Assembly: GCF_023370075.1 (NCBI RefSeq)
Contig: NZ_CP097149.1
Coordinates: 1,574,501 to 1,638,500, forward strand
Source of the DNA: Deinococcus sp. QL22
Lineage (GTDB): Bacteria > Deinococcota > Deinococci > Deinococcales > Deinococcaceae
Length of the DNA: 64,000 nt
Direction: 5' to 3'
Positions 58,344 through 64,000 of the stretch are shown here, in pieces (the stretch's first letter is position 1; each line of letters begins with the position of its first letter). The notes under the pieces were generated by a model. That model saw only the letters and a list, made by a program, of their open reading frames with translations, searched no databases and was not told the origin of the DNA. The position numbers and the translations under genes are program-made.

Positions 58344-58684
58344 TCGAGCAAGCACTGGAGTATTTGACTTGGGCGGAAGTGCAGGCCACGCCGCCTGATG
58401 TGCTCCGGGTTCGTCTGCAGGCCCTGGAGCGCCGCCGAAAACGCGAGCGCGCTGAAGACCTCATGGACGTGGCCATGAGCAACGAAATCAATCTCGGCCA
58501 GGAGCTTAAGGGCCGGGTTCCGGCGAGCACCTTGCCCTATAAGGTGCTCAACACCCCGTTTCAACGCTGGCACCGGGCACTTGAGCGCGAGGGGTTGGGC
58601 CTGCCGCCCGAGGAACTGTTACTGGAGCGCGGCGCTCGTCTGGCGGCTGAGAACCGCAAACTCCGCAATGCCCTGCTGAACTGA
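57981..58684 (+). CDS. Tail-assembly chaperone, long form by -1 frameshift (gpGT-like)
   Basis: A AAA AAG at 58,274-58,280 is in the proper phase (GCA AAA AAG). A -1 slip reads on without a stop to 58,684 (VAALSLIEQALEYLTWAEVQ; RKRERAEDLMDVAMSNEI) to make about 234 residues. Lambda-type phages make G and GT this way to load the tape measure. The join of two otherwise startless frames strongly supports programmed frameshifting. Confidence 0.7.
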
Positions 58685-58692
58685 GGGAGCCC

Positions 58693-59166
58693 ATGAAAGT
58701 GACCATCAAGCGCGGGCAACGCAACGTGTTTCAGCGCCGGGCGGCCCTGCTGAGTGCCAGTTTGGGATTGATTGCCGCGGATGGGGCCAGAAGTGCCGAG
58801 CTGCAGGCCAAACGCTCATTGAATTTGAACGTCTATGGCACTCTGCCTGGGCAATACACCCGCACCAATAACTTGCTGAACCAAATCTACGCCTCTGGGC
58901 AGGCCAATCTGGGCACGCTGGGCATCCTCGTGGGCGACCGCGCTCCGTATGCCTCCGAGGTCGAGTACGGCACAGGGCCACATGAACTCTCGCCCGCCCA
59001 GCTGCAGGCGTACCTCGACACCCTGCCGAGGGGCGGTCTGCTGCGGTTTGGCCGCACGGGGCAGGCGTACCTCCTCCCGGGGCCGTACCTGGGGCCAGCC
59101 ACCGTGTTTGCCCGCACCCTCACCCGCGAGCGCCTGCGCACGCTGATGCTCACGCTCTGGACCTAA
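58693..59166 (+). CDS. HK97 gp10-like tail/neck protein
   Basis: 157 residues; GAGGGAGCCC precedes the ATG. MKVTIKRGQRNVFQRRAALL, RTNNLLNQIYASGQANLGTL and GDRAPYASEVEYGTGPHELS match the 'YAxYVEFGT' pattern of HK97 gp10-like proteins. Found here after the chaperone and not before the tail tube, which is unusual order. Confidence 0.65.
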   Translation: MKVTIKRGQRNVFQRRAALLSASLGLIAADGARSAELQAKRSLNLNVYGTLPGQYTRTNNLLNQIYASGQANLGTLGILVGDRAPYASEVEYGTGPHELSPAQLQAYLDTLPRGGLLRFGRTGQAYLLPGPYLGPATVFARTLTRERLRTLMLTLWT

Positions 59167-59174
59167 AGGACACC

Positions 59175-59528
59175 ATGAGACACACCCTTGAACTTTCCGA
59201 TGGTCTCCCCCTGACCGTGCAGGCCTTGCTCCTGGACGACCTGCTGGAGCACCCTGACGTGTTGCCGGATCTGATTTCCGACCTGAATGCCTTGATCACG
59301 GGGCTCGGATCGCGGCTGACCCACGAACGCCTGACGGCGGCGGAGGCCTTGAGTCTGCTCGACCGTGCCGAGGTCGAACGAATCCGTGCCAGCGACCTCC
59401 CCGACATGCTCGAAGCCATCTTTGAAGTCAATGGGTTGCGAGAATTGACCCAGCAGGTGCTGCACCTGAAGGTGGCAGGGCACGGGGCGCAGGGGGAAGC
59501 GCTGCAGGCGTTTGAGCAGGCGCCGTGA
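59175..59528 (+). CDS. Tail-assembly chaperone-like paralogue, 117 aa
   Basis: All-helical after a short strand start (MRHTLELSDGLPLTVQALLL). ASDLPDMLEAIFEVNGLREL corresponds to LAPLLQAIWDVNGLADL of the gene at 57,981. It has no A AAA AAG site. Could be a duplicated gpG. Ends the tail-chaperone block; a terminator follows. Confidence 0.5.
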   Translation: MRHTLELSDGLPLTVQALLLDDLLEHPDVLPDLISDLNALITGLGSRLTHERLTAAEALSLLDRAEVERIRASDLPDMLEAIFEVNGLRELTQQVLHLKVAGHGAQGEALQAFEQAP

Positions 59529-59538
59529 GCGCAAAAAG

Positions 59539-59565
59539 AGGCCCGCGTGATGGCGGGCCTTTTTC
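59539..59565 (+). terminator. Terminator fused to a ribosome binding site, copy 1
   Basis: AGGCCCGC-GTGATG-GCGGGCCT, TTTTC, then CTTGGAGGAAACGATG. Confidence 0.75.
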
Positions 59566-59577
59566 TTGGAGGAAACG

Positions 59578-59685
59578 ATGCCGACAGGTTCAGCTGAAGG
59601 AAGGGCACTCGTCCAGCGGCCCTTTGCCGAACTGGTCAGCCCTGACAAGACATCAGATCCTCATCACCTGAAGCGGCAATGTTGA
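59578..59685 (+). CDS. Short phage frame of 35 aa
   Basis: Excellent GGAGG and ATG, but the peptide (MPTGSAEGRALVQRPFAELV...) stops just before the META-domain gene. Probably the 5' stub of a tail gene cut by insertion of that cargo. Confidence 0.35.
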   Translation: MPTGSAEGRALVQRPFAELVSPDKTSDPHHLKRQC

Positions 59686-59688
59686 GCT

Positions 59689-60108
59689 ATGCGATTTCTC
59701 CTGTTGCCTGGCCTCTTGATCACTGGCCTCGCCTCCGCTCAAGCTGTCCCCGCGCCCTTGAACGGCATCTGGCAACTCAAAGATATGAAGGTGTTCGGGA
59801 AAACCGAACCGAACTTGCCCCTCACCCAGCTGGTAATTTCGGGCGGGCAACTTGGAGGCAATATCGGTTGCGGCACCTACTCGGGTACCATCGCGGCGGC
59901 CAACAATCAGCTCAAGATTCGGGTGATGCCGTTGCCGCCTCGCCCGAATGAGCGGTGCCTATATGCCCTGCCGGGCGCCTTTCATGGGGCCTTGAATGCG
60001 TCTGAAAGCTACATCATCAGTGGAGATACCCAGTTGTTGGTGCTGTTCTCCAAGACGACCCAGCTGACGTTGAAACGGATTGGTTACGTCACTCCAGTCA
60101 AGCCCTAA
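59689..60108 (+). CDS. Secreted META-domain (HslJ-like) protein
   Basis: 139 residues with a Sec signal peptide (MRFLLLPGLLITGLASAQA). The mature part fits the META domain: LNGIWQLKDMKVFG, LTQLVISGGQLGGNIGCGTY and a Cys pair (GCGTY, ERCLY) that could form a disulfide. META proteins have been linked to stress and drug resistance in bacteria and to secreted virulence factors elsewhere. It is not a phage structural gene, so likely cargo. Confidence 0.65.
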   Translation: MRFLLLPGLLITGLASAQAVPAPLNGIWQLKDMKVFGKTEPNLPLTQLVISGGQLGGNIGCGTYSGTIAAANNQLKIRVMPLPPRPNERCLYALPGAFHGALNASESYIISGDTQLLVLFSKTTQLTLKRIGYVTPVKP

Positions 60109-60129
60109 CCGCCCTGAAGACAGCAGGAG

Positions 60130-60155
60130 GGCCCGCAATCACGCGGGCCTTTTTC
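60130..60155 (+). terminator. Terminator fused to a ribosome binding site, copy 2
   Basis: GGCCCGC-AATCAC-GCGGGCC then TTTTTC and TTGGAGGGAATGATG. The following frame has only 13 codons (MTKEKPPHWAGER), another gene stub. Confidence 0.75.
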
Positions 60156-60215
60156 TTGGAGGGAATGATGACCAAGGAAAAGCCCCCGCACTGGGCGGGG
60201 GAAAGGTAAGGAGAC

Positions 60216-60689
60216 TTATTTCCTGTGGAGGCCTTTGTTTTTCCTCCTCGTCGTGCTCCCCAACTGCTGGCCCTTGAGGTAGCTGGCTTCCATCTTCTGA
60301 CGCGTGGCCGCCGCCAACGCTTGAAAGTCTACGGCCCCAGATTCGATGCTCTCTAAGGAAACCTGAACTTTAGAGTTTCTGCTTTTTTCCAGTTGCGCGT
60401 TTGTTTCTTCAAACCACGCTTCAAATTCAGGTGTCGCTTCAAACATCATCTCTCTGACCGATTTGCTGGACGCCTTGTCTGCATCTCGACGCTTGAACTG
60501 TTTGGGCAACTCAAATCGGACGCCCGGCAGGTCGACTGCTTCAAACTTGCCTTCACGTACTGCTGTTCGAAATTGCTTGATAAATGCATCACTGCGTTGG
60601 GGATTGCTGAGTTTTTGAACCTGCTCACTGAGTTTGAGATACGCCATAAGGTGTTGTATCAGGTCACTCAGAGAGAATGAAGAGGTCAC
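60216..60689 (-). CDS. Hypothetical cargo protein, 157 aa
   Basis: Helical, Lys/Gln/Ser-rich and lower in GC than its surroundings (SLSDLIQHLMAYLKLSEQVQ; EFEAWFEETNAQLEKSRNS), ending in a basic tail (TTRRKNKGLHRK). GTG start. Base composition and minus-strand placement suggest foreign cargo. Family not recognised. Confidence 0.55.
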   Translation of the reverse strand: MTSSFSLSDLIQHLMAYLKLSEQVQKLSNPQRSDAFIKQFRTAVREGKFEAVDLPGVRFELPKQFKRRDADKASSKSVREMMFEATPEFEAWFEETNAQLEKSRNSKVQVSLESIESGAVDFQALAAATRQKMEASYLKGQQLGSTTRRKNKGLHRK

Positions 60690-60716
60690 TTATGGAGAGG
60701 AAGCCCTCTTCCATGC

Positions 60717-60857
60717 TTAGTTTCTCTGGGTTTGTTGCAAAACGAGCAGAAACAAAACGAGATCAATGCCGAGAAAGACCTGGGAGAGGGCCGTGATCCA
60801 CCGGTCGGGCAGGAGCCTCCGGCGTCGTTTCCGTCGTGTGGTCTGTCTGCGCTGCAT
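60717..60857 (-). CDS. Arg-rich single-span membrane peptide, 46 aa
   Basis: MQRRQTTRRKRRRRLLPDRW followed by one hydrophobic helix (VFLGIDLVLFLLVL) and a polar end. TAAGTT lies 9 nt before the ATG. The very basic N-terminus plus one helix is typical of small membrane-active or regulatory peptides; function unknown. Ends just before the start of the 157-aa gene. Confidence 0.45.
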   Translation of the reverse strand: MQRRQTTRRKRRRRLLPDRWITALSQVFLGIDLVLFLLVLQQTQRN

Positions 60858-60964
60858 AGCGTCGCCAACTTAGCACTGGTGAGCGGCAGACCCTGACGGG
60901 AGACCCTCTGAACTCAGGGCAAGACTACGAGGTTCACTTGATTGCGGGCCTCGTCGTACCGGCC

Positions 60965-61396
60965 TCACTTGGCTTCAAACACTCTGAAGTCTATAATTTT
61001 GCCGTTTTTGACATCGCAAGAAATCCAGGCACGGGTGGGGTCGGGCTTGCCATCATTTTTGCGTGCCTCATCCAACCAATAGAACTTATCTACATCAAAG
61101 TCACTCCTGTTGACACGGTTTGCATCGCCATTGTTCGTCCACCTGTCGATGGGGCCGTATTCAGCCTGTGCCCGTGCTTGACAGAGCTGGACGACTTGAG
61201 CCCGTTTCGCTTGCGTAAAATATTTGATGTGGAGTACGCCTGTGTCGACCATGAACCACACTGCAGCGCCTGCCCCAAGCAGGATGAGCCCCACCAACCA
61301 CAGGGGGGTGGGTGCTCTGGTTTGCACTGGAGCGGCACGGTTGGCCAACGGTTCTTCCTCGCGGGCGGTCACACGTGGCGGTGGGTTTCTGTCCAT
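60965..61396 (-). CDS. Membrane-anchored hypothetical protein, 143 aa
   Basis: An N-terminal cytosolic stretch, one membrane helix (LWLVGLILLGAGAAVWFMV) and an outside domain with two Cys (LCQAR, ISCDV) that may pair, ending GKIIDFRVFEAK. Leaderless start 7 nt after TAGGGT. Looks like a small secreted-domain protein; function unknown. Confidence 0.55.
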   Translation of the reverse strand: MDRNPPPRVTAREEEPLANRAAPVQTRAPTPLWLVGLILLGAGAAVWFMVDTGVLHIKYFTQAKRAQVVQLCQARAQAEYGPIDRWTNNGDANRVNRSDFDVDKFYWLDEARKNDGKPDPTRAWISCDVKNGKIIDFRVFEAK

Positions 61397-61403
61397 GACT
61401 CAC

Positions 61404-61409
61404 ACCCTA
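61404..61409 (-). promoter_or_regulatory. -10 box of the 143-aa gene (leaderless)
   Basis: TAGGGT, 7 nt before the ATG; same hexamer as at 49,675 and 50,004. Confidence 0.45.
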
Positions 61410-61491
61410 CCTGTTCATCCTTCTGAACCTCAGCATTGCTGCTCCCTTATCCGGTGACGCAGCCGCCCTCAACCCATTCAACTGTTAAGAG

Positions 61492-61511
61492 CCGCCCTCT
61501 ATGGGCGGTTT
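61492..61511 (+). terminator. Hairpin before the tape measure gene
   Basis: CCGCCC-TCTAT-GGGCGG then TTT only; weak. Confidence 0.4.
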
Positions 61512-61541
61512 CGCTTTGCCCTGAAGAGAGGTGGTACGAAC

Positions 61542-63666
61542 ATGGCGATTTTGCAAGATCAGTATCTACTGGACGTCAACCACGCCCTGACCCAGCTCAA
61601 GCGGGTGGACGCCGAGATGATCCGCATCACGGCAGTTCGGAACATCAACCTGAACACCACCAGTGTCACGCGGGCGCTCTCGCAGGTTGCTACGCTCCGG
61701 ACACAGCTCAACGGGCTGGGCAGTGCCAACGTGCGGACGATCAGCATTCGGCTGAACGCGGGCAACCTGACCGGCTTGCCGGGCCAACTGGCGCTGGTGG
61801 AAAAGGGCATCACGCGGGTGACCACTGCCGCTGCCATGAATCTGGGGGTGACGAGCCGACTCACTGGTGTGTTCGGGTTCATTCCGGGGCCGATTGGGCT
61901 GTTTGCTGCTGCTGCCACGACTCTCACGGGGGCGCTCACGGGTCTCACGGCAGCTCAGAGTCTCAATAGCAACAGTGGGCGTCAAGCAACTGGGGGAATT
62001 TCAGGCAGCAGTCAACACCCTGAACGCGCAGGGGCCGGGGCTAGGGGACGGTCTTGATGAGCAAATCCGTACCCTGCAAGACGCGGGCGGACGGGTGGGT
62101 CAGCAGTTCACCCGTGCTCAGCTGGGCACCGGCGTGGCTGACCTCACCAAACAGGGTTTGGAGTCTGCGGACGCCCTGAAGTTGGTGGCCACCAGCATAA
62201 AACTGGCTGGGGCAGAAGGCCAAAGTCTGACAGAGAGCAGCAAGCTCTTGCTCGGCAACCTGCGCCAGTTTGGGTTGGATGGCCCGGAAGCTGCCGCCGC
62301 TGCCGCCAAGTTCGGGGACGTGTTTGCCAAAGGCTCTTTGCTGGCCGCATCGGGCGCGAAAGAACTTCAGCAAGGTTTAGCTGTGGTTGGCCCTATCGCG
62401 TCACGGGCAGGCTTCAGCCTGGAAGAGACAACTGCCATCCTGGTCGGATTGGATAACAAGGGGTTGAAAGCCAGCACGATTGGGGCCAAGGCCTTCCGCG
62501 CCGTTTTGCTGGCGCTCGCCAGCCCGACCGCCGTTGCCCGCAAAGAGATCGAGGAACTCGGCGTCTCCACCCGCAATTACGACGGATCTGCCCGCGACGT
62601 GCGGGACAGCCTGAATGATTTACGTAAAGCCGCAGGGGTGTCAGGCAAGAGCTATGACGCCGCGACTGAAGCGACGCTGAGGCAGGCGGACAGCTGTGAA
62701 GAATCTTGCCACCTCGTACACCGACCTCCTGGGCCAAATGAAAGGCATTCAGGATGCGGGCGCGGAATTGCGGAAGGTGGCCTTCGGAGAAGACAAGGAC
62801 GGAAAGCTTGCCAAACCCTTCAACTTCAACGAGGAAAGAGCCCGCCTGCTGGCCATCGAAGCCCGGCGGGATGCGGCCCAAAAGAATTGGCAGCAGCCAT
62901 CAAGAGCGGCGACAAGCGGCGGATTCAGGCGGCCACCCAGGAACTCGCCACCCAGCAAGACCGCTACAACAAGCAATACGACGACTTCGCTAAAAATGGC
63001 GGCCAGATCGCTAAAACGGGCCAGAAGGAAACTGAACGGCTTTCCAAGCTGGTCGATGAATTGGGCATCCAATATGACCGGGATGCCATCGCCCTGCAGA
63101 AGCGGGCGGATCTGGTGCAGCAGGAGAGTGAAATCGCCCTTGATCTTGCTCAAATCCTGGTGGACTTCGGCATGGATCAGGACGCCCTCTTTGGGCAGCG
63201 GGTGGATCTCGCCGCGCAGGAACGGGCCAGCATGGACGTCTTCAGCGAGGCGGTCAAAGCTCTGGCGGCAGCAGCAGTCCAGTTGCCGGCCCCAACGGCG
63301 ACGGTGGCCCAGACGGCTCCCCAGGTCGCCCCTCCCGCCCTCAGTACTCCCCTCGCCACTGGAATCGATGCCTCCCGCTGGGCTGAGCCACTTCAAGCGG
63401 GAGGCCAACTGGCGGGCCAACGCTTTGCGGAACAGGTGCAGGCCGTCCTAAGCCGTCCCTTCAACATCACCCTGGACGTGAATGCCCGCCTGAGCGGGGC
63501 CATGCCGAAAGCCAATGTCCCCACCGGATCTAAGACGGTGACGATCCACAACAACTACGACCTCAAGGTCGAGAACCACGGGCCTGAAGTGGATGCCCAA
63601 GACCTTCTGAATCAACTCAAACGATTGGCTTCACGCGATCAGGCGTGGACTGAGGACACCTGTTAA
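61542..63666 (+). pseudogene. Phage tail tape measure protein, multiply frameshifted
   Basis: Start MAILQDQYLLDVNHALTQLK with GAGAGG upstream; one frame to ~61,968, a second to ~62,690 holding the TP901-type core (SLTESSKLLLGNLRQFGLDG; LQQGLAVVGPIASRAGFSLE), then a shift (NLATSYTDLLGQMKGIQDAG) and a return near 62,890 (YNKQYDDFAKNGGQIAKTGQ). The C-terminus is a Pro/Ala linker and end domain. It sets tail length and passes DNA in intact phages. At ~700 codons it is short for a tape measure, so an internal deletion is likely. Confidence 0.75.
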
Positions 63667-63924
63667 TGGACACCGATCCCCTGCTGCTCTACCCTATGAT
63701 TCTCCGTATTCAAACGCCGCTGGGCCTGGTCGATTTCGATTGGAGCGAACCCGCTCTGGATTCGGTTCAGGCTGAGACGGTGCGGGCCAGCGAACTCAAA
63801 ACCCTGCTGAACGGCATGGGGCGCTTCGCGGTCGCGGGGCAAGTGACGGCCACCCGCCTGCGCATTCAAAGTGGCCCGCCTCACCACGCTGTTGGGCGGC
63901 AACATTCTGATGGCCAAGCAGTAA
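63666..63924 (+). pseudogene. Distal tail-type gene, frameshifted
   Basis: ATG overlaps the tape measure stop (TAATG). MILRIQTPLGLVDFDWSEPA opens a small beta-rich protein; a one-base change near 63,873 is needed to reach its end (LTTLLGGNILMAKQ, stop 63,924). Gene order suggests a distal tail or tail-hub partner. Confidence 0.45.
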
Positions 63925-63933
63925 GGGGGACGT

Positions 63934-64000
63934 ATGCCTGTACCCGTCAACGCCAGAACCGATTTTTCTATGATCCGCCTGATCAAGTACGCGGAAACCT
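63934..64000 (+). CDS. Next tail gene (5' end only)
   Basis: MPVPVNARTDFSMIRLIKYA and on past the window edge; GGGGGACGT precedes the ATG. Too short to classify; tail position. Confidence 0.5.
   Translation, partial: MPVPVNARTDFSMIRLIKYAET

Larger units (their letters stand above)
37904..64000. mobile_element. Degenerate siphophage-type prophage (left end to beyond window)
   Basis: Starts at the 3' end of tRNA-Val with an integrase gene pointing at the tRNA, then replication, RusA, a small-gene zone, terminase, capsid and tail modules in usual siphophage order. The right attachment site is outside the window. Most large genes are broken, so it cannot make phage. No repressor/cro region is left; it appears deleted next to the integrase. 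Confidence 0.85.

Noticed and set aside
58364..58684. Separate gene starting with TTG
   Set aside because: No ribosome binding site, and the frame is exactly continued from the upstream slippery site; it is the T part of the chaperone long form.
37904..64000. Phage code change with TAG read as an amino acid
   Set aside because: Several intact genes end in TAG, no suppressor tRNA is seen, and many lesions are indels that recoding cannot explain.

Overview
The window is high-GC bacterial DNA that I read as Deinococcus. The evidence is a gnd-zwf-opcA-pgl pentose phosphate operon, minD-minE-rodA, a tandem set of two-domain GNAT acetyltransferases, and many genes whose start codon lies only 5-10 nt after a TANNNT -10 box, so that the mRNA would be leaderless. 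This is inferred from content; no marker gene such as 16S rRNA is present.

Positions 1-37,900 are ordinary chromosome with intact genes. They hold a partial AlkA glycosylase; a PfkB-type (pseudouridine kinase-like) kinase overlapping a CitE-like lyase; prepilin peptidase; a queuosine-precursor transporter coupled to a QueF-like protein that lacks the reductase signature; a Nudix-fold protein with a degenerate Nudix box; three tandem GNATs with an arginase-fold-like gene; PIG-L, M20, S9 and M16 hydrolases; an acidic/RGG-repeat protein; a RibY/ThiY-type binding protein; a RIO kinase; rimO; minD-minE-rodA; the oxidative pentose phosphate operon; an SRPBCC protein; an orphan NarL-type histidine kinase; a TrmJ-like methyltransferase; an IS5-family element with an amber-interrupted transposase; a GNAT-like gene coupled to glgA; and two tRNA genes. 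Two families of short intergenic repeats are scattered through this part.

From the 3' end of tRNA-Val (37,903) to the window end is a decaying siphophage-type prophage. Its integrase gene abuts the tRNA-Val terminator. Order: integrase remnant, recombinase remnant, replication genes, RusA, a zone of small mostly minus-strand genes (46.7-50.8 kb), terminase, scaffold, decoration protein, major capsid protein, connector genes, tail tube, tail-assembly chaperone with an intact A AAA AAG slippery site, gp10-like protein, tape measure, and distal tail genes running off the edge. At least ten genes carry frameshifts, nonsense codons, deletions or an IS insertion, while the 37 kb of flanking chromosome has none outside the IS. 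This argues for real decay and not sequencing error.

The least explained part is 46.7-50.2 kb. Small minus-strand genes alternate with short plus-strand elements that look like miniature transcription units (promoter-like box, then one or two hairpins and a T-run). These come in two repeated types whose T-runs stop at, or just short of, the stop codon of the neighbouring convergent gene. They may be moron cassettes or a family of small RNAs. Other cargo in the prophage: a single-domain response regulator, a secreted META-domain protein, a pair of DUF7669-like proteins flanking RusA, tRNA-like remnants and several small membrane proteins.
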